A stretch of 64,000 nucleotides of DNA from Rhizobium sp. L51/94 (lineage in GTDB: Bacteria > Pseudomonadota > Alphaproteobacteria > Rhizobiales > Rhizobiaceae): NCBI RefSeq assembly GCF_019355555.1, contig NZ_CP072141.1:1420001-1484000 (forward strand), read 5' to 3'. Position 1 is the first letter of the stretch. The number at the start of each line of letters is the position of its first letter. The position numbers and the translations under genes are program-made. Shown here one piece after another: positions 43,220-52,053 of this stretch. The notes under the pieces are model-generated. The model was not told where the DNA came from. It saw only the letters and a program-made list of their open reading frames with translations, and searched no databases.

Positions 43220-44911
43220 ATGAATCTGTTAAATCAACTACTTCAGATATTGAAGAATGTTCAGAATCTAGGCCGAAACCGCCTTATGGCGTTAGGCGGC
43301 GTCGCAGTGCTTTCCATTGCCGTGGTTCTGGGCGCAGCCCTTTACGTCAATAAGCCCGCCCAGGAGACACTTTACGTCGGCCTGGACAAGCCGGACCTCA
43401 ACCAGATCAGCATCGCGCTTGCAGAAGCCAATATCGCATTCCAGGTCGGCACCGACGGGACCAGCGTCACGGTCCCTGCAGGCACCACAGGCAAGGCGCG
43501 TCTGCTGCTCGCCGAAAAAGGCCTCCCCAACAGCACCAATGCCGGCTACGAACTGTTTGACAATGTCGGCTCTCTCGGCCTGACCTCCTTCATGCAGGAA
43601 GTCACTCGCGTTCGCGCTCTCGAAGGTGAGATCGGTCGCACCATCACCTCGATCAACGGCATCAGCGCCGCCCGCGTTCACATCGTTATGCCCGATGTCG
43701 GCAACTTTCGCAAAGCCGGGCAAAAGCCCACAGCCTCCGTCATGATCCGCGCCGGCTCCGAAGCTGGCCGCAAGTCTGCCCAGTCCATTCGCCATCTCGT
43801 CGCCTCGGCCGTGCCCGGCCTCGAAGTCGACGACGTTACGATCCTGGATTCCACCGGCCAGCTGCTCGCCTCCGGCGACGATCCGGGCAACAATGCCCTC
43901 AACCGTAACCTCGGCATTGTCCAGAACGTCCAGAGCGAGGTCGAGAAGAACATCGACAAGGCGCTTGCTCCGTTCCTCGGCATGGACAATTTCCGCTCCA
44001 GCGTCACGGCGCAGCTGAATACGGACACGCAGCAGATCCAGTCGACGGTCTACGATCCGGAATCCAAGGTCGAGCGCTCGGTCCGCACCACCAAAGAAAA
44101 CCAGAAATCACAGCAGCAGCAGTCTGACACGGCTGCGACGGTCGAACAGAACATCCCCCAGGCGGCGCCCGCATCGGGTGGCGCCAGCCCGCAAAACAGT
44201 GACCAGACCGACAAGAAGGACGAGCAGACCAACTACGAGATCAACAGCACGACCACGGCCACCGTCCGTAACAGCTACAAGCTCGAGAAGCTTTCGGTCG
44301 CCGTCGTCGTTAACAAGGGTCGCATCGCCAAGATGGTTGGTGAACCCGCCGACCAGGCGAAGATCGACGCCTATATCGCCGACATGCAGAAGATCGTCGC
44401 GACGGCTGCCGGCCTCGACCCCAAGCGCGGCGATATCATTACCGTCAACGCCATGGATTTCCTCGACACCCAGTTGCTCGACGACACGGCCTCTAGCCCC
44501 GGCATCATGGACATGCTGAGCCGCAACATGGCTGGCATCATCAACTCGCTCGCCTTCGTCGTCGTCGCCTTCCTGATCATTATGATGGGCTTCCGTCCTT
44601 TGATCCGCTCGGTAGCCGGTGGACGCCTGGCCGGTACAGAAGCCGATAGCGCCCTGCCGGATGCAGCAGGCCTGGAGCTGCCGGACTTTGCTCCGGGCGG
44701 TGCCGGAGCCGGTGGCGCCCTGATGGACGGCTTCGGCTCCGACTTCGGCTTCGACAGCACCGACGACCTGCTGACGATGGGCGACGACGACGGCAACTTC
44801 AATCGCCGCGTCAAGGAAGGCCCGGAACGTCGCCTGTCGCGCATGGTGGAAATGAGCGAAGAACGCGCTGCGAAAATCCTCCGAAAATGGGCAGTCGACG
44901 TCGCCGCCTGA
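43220..44911 (+). CDS. fliF: Flagellar MS-ring protein FliF
   Basis: A 563-residue membrane protein that forms the MS ring, the base on which the rotor is built. The first span is near residue 20 (LMALGGVAVLSIAVVLGAAL). The ring-building motifs (about 45-230) include LYVGLDKPDLNQISIALAEA and the YscJ-like region GRTITSINGISAARVHIVMP. An extended periplasmic loop is Gln/Ser-rich and disordered (about 300-360). The second span (about 440-460; IINSLAFVVVAFLIIMMGFR) leads to a short C-terminal tail with the FliG-binding stretch RVKEGPERRLSRMVEMSEER. MNLLNQL is chosen as start at 43220 over an upstream codon at 43130. Confidence 0.95.
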   Translation: MNLLNQLLQILKNVQNLGRNRLMALGGVAVLSIAVVLGAALYVNKPAQETLYVGLDKPDLNQISIALAEANIAFQVGTDGTSVTVPAGTTGKARLLLAEKGLPNSTNAGYELFDNVGSLGLTSFMQEVTRVRALEGEIGRTITSINGISAARVHIVMPDVGNFRKAGQKPTASVMIRAGSEAGRKSAQSIRHLVASAVPGLEVDDVTILDSTGQLLASGDDPGNNALNRNLGIVQNVQSEVEKNIDKALAPFLGMDNFRSSVTAQLNTDTQQIQSTVYDPESKVERSVRTTKENQKSQQQQSDTAATVEQNIPQAAPASGGASPQNSDQTDKKDEQTNYEINSTTTATVRNSYKLEKLSVAVVVNKGRIAKMVGEPADQAKIDAYIADMQKIVATAAGLDPKRGDIITVNAMDFLDTQLLDDTASSPGIMDMLSRNMAGIINSLAFVVVAFLIIMMGFRPLIRSVAGGRLAGTEADSALPDAAGLELPDFAPGGAGAGGALMDGFGSDFGFDSTDDLLTMGDDDGNFNRRVKEGPERRLSRMVEMSEERAAKILRKWAVDVAA

Positions 44912-44914
44912 CAC

Positions 44915-44943
44915 AAGGGCCGGGTTCATTCCCGGCCTTTTTT
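44915..44943 (+). terminator. Rho-independent terminator after fliF
   Basis: Arms around GGCCGGG/CCCGGCC with A/T extensions, a six-base loop and a run of six T, four bases after the fliF stop. It separates the che-fliF transcript from visN. Confidence 0.9.
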
Positions 44944-45184
44944 CGTGATCGGTCCGACGCCTTTGTTCTTCCCGAAAGCCGGCCATTGATGGTTTTGCAG
45001 AATCGTTTTAACGTTGAACCGGGGAATGGATCAGGGGGCCGATTTTGATCGTATATTCAAATACAGAGAATAGATGTCTCCGAAATCCTTAGAACTTGGA
45101 GGTCTGCTGCTCCAGGGTGTACGTTTGTTCATAGTGATTCGGGGACAGAGAGTTAAAACACTCAAGGTCAGATTTAGTCCAGGC

Positions 45185-45217
45185 AGGACGTCCTAGCGCC
45201 CACGTTAAACGTTTAAC
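45185..45217. promoter_or_regulatory. Two palindromes immediately before visN
   Basis: AGGACGTCCT (45185-45194) is a perfect ten-base palindrome. GTTAAACGTTTAAC (45204-45217) is a perfect 14-base palindrome ending 16 bases before the visN start and five bases before its ribosome site. Protein binding here would block visN expression; candidates are VisN/VisR themselves or a global regulator. Confidence 0.6.
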
Positions 45218-45233
45218 ATGGCAGGAAATGCAA

Positions 45234-45974
45234 ATGGACATGAATATACTTCAGGCGAGCCGCAGCGAAGGGGATGTTATTCTCCCAACGCTTCCCGCCA
45301 AGAGCATGACCCGTGACCAGCTTATCCTGCGTCTGATGGACGTCGCAGGCTCCCCCTACATCCATTCGGGCCTGCGCGCCCTGACCGATTATATCGGCGC
45401 CTCCCACTATATGCTCGCCCGCTGCGACCTGCTCCAGGAGAGCGGCCTCGATTTCGTCATGTCGTCCGACTGGCCGTTCGATCTCGTCCGGCGGCTGGCA
45501 TCCCATCTCGTCGGCGCCTATGTGCGGACCACCGAGATCGAGAAGTGCATGTTGCTGTTCCAGCCAAGCTTTTCGGTTTTGCCCGACGACGTGACCTTGC
45601 CGGAGGGATCGAGCCGCCAGTACTGCTCGCTGACACTCAATGTCGGCCGCACCCGGCTGTCGCTGATGCTGCTCTATCGTGACGGTTTCATCCTGTCGCC
45701 CGAACGTCTTCGCGAAGTCGGGTTGCTGACGGCCTATTTCGCGAGCTTCGGGCATTGCGTCGAGGGCAAGGGCGAGCGCAGCTTCGAATTGACGGACCGG
45801 GAGCTGGAATGCCTGTTCTGGATCGCCGAGGGCAAGACCAGCGACGAAATCGCCATGATTCTCGGCATCTCACGCAACACGATCAACAATTACATAACCA
45901 GCGTCATGCGCAAGACCGCAACCAAGACCCGGTCCGAAGCGATCGCGTTTGCGGTCAGAAACAATCTGGTCTGA
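45234..45974 (+). CDS. visN: LuxR-type flagellar master regulator VisN
   Basis: A 246-residue transcriptional regulator at the top of the rhizobial flagellar cascade, acting as a heterodimer with VisR to switch on rem and thereby all flagellar, motility and chemotaxis genes. The N-terminal GAF-like autoinducer-domain type region (about 25-165) lacks signs of an acyl-homoserine-lactone pocket. The C-terminal LuxR helix-turn-helix (about 185-246) reads LTDRELECLFWIAEGKTSDE, then IAMILGISRNTINNYITSVM. ATG 45234 is preferred to 45228 because AGGA is eight bases before it. VisR follows nine bases downstream. Confidence 0.9.
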   Translation: MDMNILQASRSEGDVILPTLPAKSMTRDQLILRLMDVAGSPYIHSGLRALTDYIGASHYMLARCDLLQESGLDFVMSSDWPFDLVRRLASHLVGAYVRTTEIEKCMLLFQPSFSVLPDDVTLPEGSSRQYCSLTLNVGRTRLSLMLLYRDGFILSPERLREVGLLTAYFASFGHCVEGKGERSFELTDRELECLFWIAEGKTSDEIAMILGISRNTINNYITSVMRKTATKTRSEAIAFAVRNNLV

Positions 45975-45983
45975 GGGGTCACG

Positions 45984-46727
45984 ATGAAATACGCGCCGGA
46001 CAGAACGACCGTATCGCGCGAACTGAAGATGACGCGGGTTCACCGTATCTCCAGCCGTTCCGACCTTTTCCCGCGCCTAGTCGCGATGCAGAAACTGATC
46101 GACGCCCAGAATTTCGCAATTTACCGCGTCGCCGGTTCTGGCCTTCCCAACAGGCTGCGTCTGGTCTGCGAGCTGGAAAACTTCGGTCCGGCCAATCCCC
46201 TGGTCACGAAGGCCATTCTCGACGCTTACGGCGATGACATGCTGGAGCATCTCGAAAAATCGCTGCTGCCGCTCATGTGGAACGGCGTTGACGACGAGAG
46301 CACGGCCGAAGCCATCGATTTTGCCTCGTTCACATTGCGGCTGAAATCCAAGATGCTGCCCTATGCCGGCATTGTGTTTCCGGTCCGGCTGGGAACCGTG
46401 GGTAACGGAATCGTCCTGTTCACCGCCAATTTTATCGACGTCAGCAGCGACGTCATCGTCGATTTGCATGGTCGAAGCTGCCAGATCATGATGGATCTGC
46501 TATCGCTGGACGAACGGCGCAACTCTGCGGTGGAATCGTTGAGCGAGCGGGAAATCGCCTGCCTGCAACTGGCCGGAGACGGCCGGATCAGCGAAGAAAT
46601 AGCGGACAAGCTTGGCCTTTCCGTGCATACGGTCAACGCCTATCTCGGCTCGGCGACGATCAAGCTCGATAGCGTCAATCGCATCCAGGCAATCGCGAAG
46701 TCCATCCGGCTTGGCTATATCAGCTGA
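45984..46727 (+). CDS. visR: LuxR-type flagellar master regulator VisR
   Basis: A 247-residue partner of VisN. The N-terminal regulatory domain (about 20-165) is followed by a C-terminal helix-turn-helix: LSEREIACLQLAGDGRISEE, then IADKLGLSVHTVNAYLGSAT. GAGGGG lies six bases before the ATG, and nine bases separate it from visN, so both are one transcript. Loss of either gene abolishes motility in S. meliloti (established). A perfect hairpin at 46767-46794 follows. Confidence 0.9.
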   Translation: MKYAPDRTTVSRELKMTRVHRISSRSDLFPRLVAMQKLIDAQNFAIYRVAGSGLPNRLRLVCELENFGPANPLVTKAILDAYGDDMLEHLEKSLLPLMWNGVDDESTAEAIDFASFTLRLKSKMLPYAGIVFPVRLGTVGNGIVLFTANFIDVSSDVIVDLHGRSCQIMMDLLSLDERRNSAVESLSEREIACLQLAGDGRISEEIADKLGLSVHTVNAYLGSATIKLDSVNRIQAIAKSIRLGYIS

Positions 46728-46766
46728 CATCACCGTCATCCATTCCTTCACTGCAGGCCGAAACGC

Positions 46767-46794
46767 GCTTCACCCGGCGTGTGCCGGGTGAAGC
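46767..46794. terminator. Perfect 12-bp terminator hairpin, visR / degP
   Basis: GCTTCACCCGGC (46767-46778) and GCCGGGTGAAGC (46783-46794) with a four-base GTGT loop, between the convergent visR and protease genes. No T tract follows on either strand, so efficiency is uncertain, but the stem is very stable. Confidence 0.75.
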
Positions 46795-46811
46795 TTGAGC
46801 TCTGGACAGTA

Positions 46812-48314
46812 TCAGGCAGCGGCGAAAGGCACGGCCACGAAGGTCTTTGTGCCGTCCCGTTCGATCATCAGCAGAACTGACTTGCGACCGGCCTTGCTGG
46901 CCTGCGCCACCTCAGCCTGAACGTCATGGGCGTTGCGGGCCGGCTTCTGGTTGACCGAGACGATCACATCGCCTGGCTGGATGCCGGCGGACGCTGCAGC
47001 CTTGTCGGGATTGACGCTTTCCACCACGACGCCTGTGACGCTATCGGGAAGATTGAGCGACTGGCGAACTTCCGGCGTCAGTTCCGCAAGCCCGATGCCC
47101 AGCGCAGGCTTGTGACCCTGCTGCGCGTCGCCGCTCTCGACGGAAGCCTGCTCGTCGCCTTTGTCGTTGCCGCCAACCGTTACCGGCAGGTCAACGGACT
47201 TACCGTCGCGCCACACTGTCAGGCTCTCCTTCGTACCCGGCGACAGGTCGGCCACGAAGCGCGACAGGTCCTTCGGCATTTTCACGGACCTGCCGCCGAG
47301 CCCGGTGATGATGTCGCCGCTCTTGACGCCGGCATTTGCGGCCGGCGTCCCGTCGCTTACCTGCGCCACCAGGGCACCCTGCGGCTGGGTCAAGCCAACG
47401 GCTTCGGCGATATCCTGCGTCACCGGCTGGATCTCGACGCCGAGATAGCCATGGTCGATCGAGCCGCTCTTCTCGAGCTTGGCGACGATGGTCTTTGCCT
47501 CGTCGGACGGAATGGCGAAGCCGACGCCGACGCTGCCGCCGTTGGGCGAGTAGATCGCCGTGTTGATGCCCACCACCTGGCCGTCGCTATCTACCAGCGG
47601 ACCGCCGGAATTACCGTGGTTGATCGGCGCATCGATCTGGATGAAATCGTCGTAGGGGCCGCTGTGCAGGTCGCGGCCACGGGCGGAAACGATGCCGGCG
47701 GTGACCGTCGTGCCGATGCCGAAGGGATTGCCGATGGCGAGAATCTGGTCGCCGAGCTTCAGCTTGTCGGAATCGCCCCATGCGATGGTGGCAAGGGGCT
47801 TGGGAGACTGGATCTTGATGACGGCGAGGTCGGACTTCGGATCGGCGCCGAGCAGCTTAGCCGGGAGCTCCGTCCCGTCATCGAGGGTCACCTTGATGTC
47901 GATGGCCTTGTCGATCACGTGGTTGTTGGTGACGATCACGCCATCCGAGCTGATGATGAAGCCGGAACCGAGGGCCTGGCTGTGACCCTGGCGGCCCTGC
48001 GGCGCCTGTTGCGGCATCGGCATGCCCTGACCGCCGAAGAACTGGCGGAACTGCTGGTCCATCGGCGAACTGTCGCTGTCGTCGCTGACATTGTCGGCTT
48101 TCATCGTCGTGGTGATGGTGACGACCGCAGGCTTGTCGGCGCTGACGATCGGCGCAAACGAGCCGTTGGCGGCGATGATCCCGCCGACAGCGCCGGATTG
48201 GCCTGCGGCATTGGCGGCCGTGCTATTGAAAACCAGCGGCAGCGAGGCCGCCCCCAGGATGAAAGCAGCGCCAACGAGGGCTGCGGTCCGGTGTCTCTGA
48301 AGAATTGACGACAT
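46812..48314 (-). CDS. Do-family serine protease, DegP/HtrA
   Basis: A 500-residue periplasmic protease and chaperone for misfolded envelope proteins. A signal peptide (LVGAAFILGAASLPLVF) precedes the protease domain. The catalytic triad lies at about His132 (VTNNHVID), Asp161 (DPKSDLAVIKI) and Ser237 (PINHGNSGGPL). Two PDZ domains follow (about 300-390 and 410-495; GYLGVEIQPVTQDIAEAVGL begins the first). An extended Gln/Pro/Met-rich loop (MPMPQQAPQG) within the N-terminal part is typical of alphaproteobacterial DegP. ATG 48314 follows AAGGGA. The gene interrupts the flagellar region in the leftward direction and is not itself a motility gene. Its own promoter must lie in the 330 bases upstream. 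Confidence 0.94.
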   Translation of the reverse strand: MSSILQRHRTAALVGAAFILGAASLPLVFNSTAANAAGQSGAVGGIIAANGSFAPIVSADKPAVVTITTTMKADNVSDDSDSSPMDQQFRQFFGGQGMPMPQQAPQGRQGHSQALGSGFIISSDGVIVTNNHVIDKAIDIKVTLDDGTELPAKLLGADPKSDLAVIKIQSPKPLATIAWGDSDKLKLGDQILAIGNPFGIGTTVTAGIVSARGRDLHSGPYDDFIQIDAPINHGNSGGPLVDSDGQVVGINTAIYSPNGGSVGVGFAIPSDEAKTIVAKLEKSGSIDHGYLGVEIQPVTQDIAEAVGLTQPQGALVAQVSDGTPAANAGVKSGDIITGLGGRSVKMPKDLSRFVADLSPGTKESLTVWRDGKSVDLPVTVGGNDKGDEQASVESGDAQQGHKPALGIGLAELTPEVRQSLNLPDSVTGVVVESVNPDKAAASAGIQPGDVIVSVNQKPARNAHDVQAEVAQASKAGRKSVLLMIERDGTKTFVAVPFAAA

Positions 48315-48643
48315 GATATTGGTCCCTTGCGAGCGTGTGAACACGATGCCGGGCCGCCTGTCTCGCGTTAGCGGTCGATTGCATCAAAGGCTCAGGCAGG
48401 TCTGCCATGCAGCAGATGGGTTCGCCTGAACTTCGACGCCAAGTAATAGCCCGCTCGAAACGGGTGTCATGTTAAACATAAATAATCAGAATATCGCGGA
48501 TATGACCACATTTTCGCCGATAAAGCGGGATTAGGGGTCGGAATTACAGAAAAGTAATTCAAATCGCAGCCAGCATTACTCCGTGGCAATGTTGGCCGCC
48601 ATGCCGTGTAATGCTGCAGGGATGCGGGGCTGAACACGTCGGA
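48315..48643. other. Upstream region of the protease gene with an inverted repeat
   Basis: A 329-base gap upstream of the leftward protease gene. An inverted repeat GAATTAC (48541-48547) / GTAATTC (48554-48560) with a six-base spacer is the clear feature, about 230 bases before the start codon; the stretch from about 48465 to 48500 is A+T rich (TGTTAAACATAAATAATC). Promoter and possible stress-sigma sites should lie here, but no consensus was recognised. No gene is supported. Confidence 0.55.
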
Positions 48644-48678
48644 CAAAAAACCAGGGCGACGGTCATGCGTCGCCCTGG
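48644..48678 (-). terminator. Rho-independent terminator of the motA-flhB unit
   Basis: On the minus strand, CCAGGGCGAC and GTCGCCCTGG (plus-strand 48651-48660 and 48669-48678) form a perfect ten-base stem followed by six T. It lies 33 bases after the last gene of the leftward flagellar unit. Confidence 0.92.
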
Positions 48679-48710
48679 TTTCGTAATGGGATTTCGGCAG
48701 TTCAGACGCT

Positions 48711-49151
48711 TCACGCGTCCATCGCCGGGGATGTCGGTATGGTGTAACGTGCCTGGCTGAGGCTCTGGGCGAGCATAGCCGTATTTTCGTCCGGATCGCT
48801 CGACGGATTGTCGAAGGCGATGTGGTTGATCTCCACGCCGGCATGGTGTTCGGTCAACGCCAGCTTGGCGTAGACGGTTATGCCGACCGGTTTGATCTCG
48901 AGGTCGATGCTGACTTCCGCCGGGCCGCCCCATTCGAGGGCATAGTCGCCCCCTAGGCCAAAATTGACCGTGCCCGGAAGGAAGTAGAGTTCTGCGGCAG
49001 AGGCAACCAGGTCGGCAAGGTTGCCATAGGATTCAAAACGCAGCAGGGAAATCAGGTCCGCTGCGTCAAGCAGTCTCAGTTCGCTTGCCACAGGGCTAAT
49101 GGCCTCGGCAAGGATCTGTTCGCGTTTTTCGGAGTAGGGGCATCTTTTCAT
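48711..49151 (-). CDS. Conserved hypothetical protein at the end of the motA-flhB unit
   Basis: A 146-residue protein encoded three bases after flhB; its position matches an uncharacterised gene next to flhB in S. meliloti. The N-terminus is helical (EKREQILAEAISPVASELRL) and the middle is a beta-rich segment (FLPGTVNFGLGGDYALEWGG, then SIDLEIKPVGITVYAKLALT). The C-terminal tail is polar. There is no signal peptide or span, so it is cytoplasmic. The ATG at 49151 lies within the end of the upstream message, with AAGCGGG as the nearest ribosome site. No family is recognised; a role in flagellar assembly is inferred only from neighbours. Confidence 0.75.
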   Translation of the reverse strand: MKRCPYSEKREQILAEAISPVASELRLLDAADLISLLRFESYGNLADLVASAAELYFLPGTVNFGLGGDYALEWGGPAEVSIDLEIKPVGITVYAKLALTEHHAGVEINHIAFDNPSSDPDENTAMLAQSLSQARYTIPTSPAMDA

Positions 49152-49154
49152 TCG

Positions 49155-50234
49155 TTATGGTACCCGCTTATTATTTGATTTCGCCGCATAGATACGATGA
49201 ATCAGTTCTGCGACGGCCTTAAAAAATACTGACGGGATGACACTATCGACCGAGACTTGCGCAAACATGGAGCGCGCAAGTGGCGGATCCTCGAACACCG
49301 GGATGTTGTTTTCCTCGGCAATTTCCCTGATTTTGAGTGCAATCAGGTCCTGGCCTTTTGCCACGACGACCGGCGCATCGTTTTCCGACCTGACGTAACG
49401 TAGCGCCACGGCAAAGTGGGTCGGGTTGGCGATGACAAGTGTTGCGCGCGAAACGTTCTTCATCATCCGCCGGCGAGCCCTGTCGCGGGCGATCGATCTC
49501 TGGCGTGCCTTGACGATAGGGTCGCCCTGCGACTGCTTGAATTCGTCCTTGACGTCCTGCTTCGTCATGCGCAGCTGGTCGTACCAATGGTAGCGCGTCC
49601 AGAACAAATCGATGATACCGACGATCGCGGTCGCCAGCAGCACGACCACAAGGATTTTCTTGATGATGCTCGCAAGCCGGACGAAAATCGTCTGCGGATC
49701 GGAAAACATCGAATCGATCGAGCTGAAGAACTCGCTGCGCAGCACGAAAAACATGATGATCCCGACAACGACGATCTTCATCATCGATTTGCCGAATTCC
49801 ACCAGTCCGGGGACGCTGAAGATGCGCTTCCAGCCGGCAACCGGCGAAATGCGCGATATCTGCGGCCGGATGCGATCGAGCACGGGTGAGGGCAGGTGCT
49901 GGGCGACCGAGGAACTGATGCCGAACAGGAAGAACAGCACGACCGCCGGTAACAGCAGGTTGCCAACTTCCCAGCCGATCTTGACGAACAGCGACATCAC
50001 GTCAGAGCCGGTTTCCAGGCTCCATTGGTCCGGATTTTCGAACAGGTCGCGAAGCACCTGGCCCATCCGGGCCATCCGATCCGGCAGGAAGAAGATCATG
50101 TAGATGAAGGTGGCAAGCATGGAGGCAAACAGCGTTGCCTCCCGTGACATCGGGATATTGCCCTTGTCTGTCGCTTCCCGAAGTTTTTTCTCGGTCGGAT
50201 TCTCGGTCTTGCTGTCTTTGTCCTCGTCGGCCAA
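49155..50234 (-). CDS. flhB: Flagellar type III export switch protein FlhB
   Basis: A 359-residue export-gate protein. The N-terminus is acidic and hydrophilic ([20 protein letters not shown]) and four spans lie between about 30 and 210. The cytoplasmic domain has the self-cleaving NPTH motif (Asn270) in [14 protein letters not shown], which changes substrate specificity from hook to filament. Start: TTG 50234 is preferred to TTG 50252 since AAGGG is eight bases before it and MADEDKD is the usual FlhB opening. The hairpin at 50260-50280 separates it from fliG. It is followed closely by the conserved hypothetical gene. Confidence 0.93.
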   Translation of the reverse strand: MADEDKDSKTENPTEKKLREATDKGNIPMSREATLFASMLATFIYMIFFLPDRMARMGQVLRDLFENPDQWSLETGSDVMSLFVKIGWEVGNLLLPAVVLFFLFGISSSVAQHLPSPVLDRIRPQISRISPVAGWKRIFSVPGLVEFGKSMMKIVVVGIIMFFVLRSEFFSSIDSMFSDPQTIFVRLASIIKKILVVVLLATAIVGIIDLFWTRYHWYDQLRMTKQDVKDEFKQSQGDPIVKARQRSIARDRARRRMMKNVSRATLVIANPTHFAVALRYVRSENDAPVVVAKGQDLIALKIREIAEENNIPVFEDPPLARSMFAQVSVDSVIPSVFFKAVAELIHRIYAAKSNNKRVP

Positions 50235-50259
50235 ATCCGCTGCCCTTTTCAAACCGAAA

Positions 50260-50280
50260 GGCCGCGCATCATGCGCAGCC
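50260..50280. repeat. Hairpin between fliG and flhB
   Basis: GGC-x-GCGCAT (50260-50269) and ATGCGC-x-GCC (50271-50280) pair around one base, with one mismatch. On the minus strand a short T run (TTTCGGTTTG) follows, so it may partly end transcription from fliG and reduce flhB output, or stabilise the message. Confidence 0.45.
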
Positions 50281-50362
50281 TGATCTTTGTGAGAGTCTAG
50301 ACCTCCCGGTCGCCGGGTTCAACTCGGGCTATGTGCCGTAACGGCCTTGTCAACAGCTGCGG

Positions 50363-51403
50363 TTAAGCGGCCTCGGTGTCGGCAACGACGGGTTCCTTGA
50401 GCTGGATCTGGCCGGAATTGGCCAGCCGGATCGCTTCCTGGGCAATTGCGCGGCGGGCGATGGCGATCTCGCGTGGGTTGATACCGTTCGTACCGGCGGC
50501 AAGATCCGATTCGATCATGCGACGCTGGCGCGGGCTGATCGAGGCAAGCACCGTCTCGCGCATCTCGCCGGAAGACCCGCGCAAGGCCATCGTCAGGATG
50601 TCGGCGGAGATGTCGTTGAGCAGCAGGACGCGGCCGCGCTGCGGCATAAGCATCAGGTCGTCGAACAGGAAGATCTTCGGACGGACCTTGTCGACGGAAG
50701 CCTGGCTCAACGTTTCGAGCGAGCTCAGCAGCGTATCGACCTGCGGCTTCTCCATTTCGTTCATCAGTTCCGCAACCTTGGCCGAGCCGCCTGCGTTGCG
50801 TTCCATCTCGATCTCCGCCAACAGCGCCACGACGCGGTTTTCGATGATCTGTGCCGCCTTCGGACTGACGTCCTTGAGGTTGACCGTCCGGTTCATGATG
50901 TCGGCGCGCTGGGCGTCCGGGATCTGCATCAACACCTTGGCACCGAACGACGATGGCATCATCGACAGGATGTAGGCGATGGTCTGCGGATGCTCTTTCA
51001 GGAGGAAGCTGCCGACAAAAGCCGGTTCGCCTTCGCCGAGGCGGTCCCAGATCGACGTTTCGAAGGCCTGGAAGGCTGTGCGACGGCCGAGCAGGCTGTC
51101 GACCTCGTCTGGCGTCAGGCCCTCCTCGAGAATGCTCTCGATAGCCTTGGCGTTATCCATCAGACCGGCACCTTCGGTGAACAGGTCTTCGAATTCGGCA
51201 ACGAGGATTGCCAGTTCGTCCGGGGGAATGGGGCGCAGCGACTGGGCGGACGAAATGATCAGCTGCAATTCGTGCTGGGTAAAATATTTCAACAAACGTC
51301 CCGCGACCTCCTTGCCCATGGCAAGAAGGACGGCCGCGGCTTTTTCAGCCTGAGATAACGGTTTCTCGGCTACAGCGCCGCCGAAATCGTCAAAGTCCAT
51401 CAT
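50363..51403 (-). CDS. fliG: Flagellar motor switch protein FliG
   Basis: A 346-residue switch protein that binds FliF and touches the stator. The N-terminal domain (about 1-105) has SQAEKAAAVLLAMGKEVAGR, and the middle domain (about 110-200) shows LKEHPQTIAYILSMMPSSFG. The C-terminal domain (about 205-330) contains FLFDDLMLMPQRGRVLLLND and the charged torque helix region around DILTMALRGSSGEMRETVLA. Arg and Asp residues that contact MotA are in place. The start at 51403 (MMDFDD) follows CGGAGAAG. It lies in the leftward unit motA-fliM-fliN-fliG-flhB. Confidence 0.95.
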   Translation of the reverse strand: MMDFDDFGGAVAEKPLSQAEKAAAVLLAMGKEVAGRLLKYFTQHELQLIISSAQSLRPIPPDELAILVAEFEDLFTEGAGLMDNAKAIESILEEGLTPDEVDSLLGRRTAFQAFETSIWDRLGEGEPAFVGSFLLKEHPQTIAYILSMMPSSFGAKVLMQIPDAQRADIMNRTVNLKDVSPKAAQIIENRVVALLAEIEMERNAGGSAKVAELMNEMEKPQVDTLLSSLETLSQASVDKVRPKIFLFDDLMLMPQRGRVLLLNDISADILTMALRGSSGEMRETVLASISPRQRRMIESDLAAGTNGINPREIAIARRAIAQEAIRLANSGQIQLKEPVVADTEAA

Positions 51404-51432
51404 GGTCTTCTCCGTCCCAGACTTGGGGGGTA

Positions 51433-51987
51433 TTAGGCTTTCTTCGTGCCCAAGACTTCAATTAGCTTGATCCCGAAGCGCGTATCGTCATTTTCCAGCA
51501 CGGTGATTTCGCCACGAGCAATCCGCCGACCGTTGACCGTGATCTCGACCGGCTCGCCGATTTTCTTGTCGAGGGCGATGATCGCCCCTTCCGTCAAATT
51601 CATCAGGCCGGAGACCTGCATGCGGCTGCTGCCAAGCACGATCTGGACATCGATCGGGATGTCCATGATCAGGTCCATGTTCGACGTCAGCGCGCTGCCT
51701 GGCGCCTGCTGTGTCTCGAACGACGAACCGCCGAAATCTCCGAGGTCGCTAAGATCCGAATCTGTCGATGCGCTATCATCGCCGAAATCGCCAAAACTGG
51801 AAAGGCTCATCGGCGAGGCTGCAGCGTCGTCGTCCTCAGCGCCGAAATCGCCGCCGAAGTCTGAAAGGTCGCCGGCATCCTTTTTCAGGACGCCGCGCAA
51901 ACCGTCGATCGCATCGTTCAACTCGTCCTCGTTGCCGGGCAGGTCGAGAGCGTCTTCGCCAACAGTTTTTGTTTTCCTGGGTGCCAT
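51433..51987 (-). CDS. fliN: Flagellar motor switch protein FliN
   Basis: A 184-residue FliN. The N-terminal hundred residues are acidic and disordered, with Asp/Ser/Phe-Gly repeats ([15 protein letters not shown]). The C-terminal SpoA domain (about 105-180) forms the C-ring base ([20 protein letters not shown], then [20 protein letters not shown]). The start is at 51987 with a weak AAGTTTCAAA context. Other FliN proteins are about 135-165 residues, so the acidic extension is a rhizobial trait. It follows fliM in the unit. Confidence 0.93.
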   Translation of the reverse strand: MAPRKTKTVGEDALDLPGNEDELNDAIDGLRGVLKKDAGDLSDFGGDFGAEDDDAAASPMSLSSFGDFGDDSASTDSDLSDLGDFGGSSFETQQAPGSALTSNMDLIMDIPIDVQIVLGSSRMQVSGLMNLTEGAIIALDKKIGEPVEITVNGRRIARGEITVLENDDTRFGIKLIEVLGTKKA

Positions 51988-52053
51988 AACTTTACTATTC
52001 CATTTGAAACTTGCCTCAAGCTGCCGTTGGCAGCCCCGGGCTTTGGAAACCGA

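Noticed and set aside
50300..50335. tRNA-like TTCAA arm near 50318
   Set aside because: No acceptor stem or anticodon arm can be built around it.
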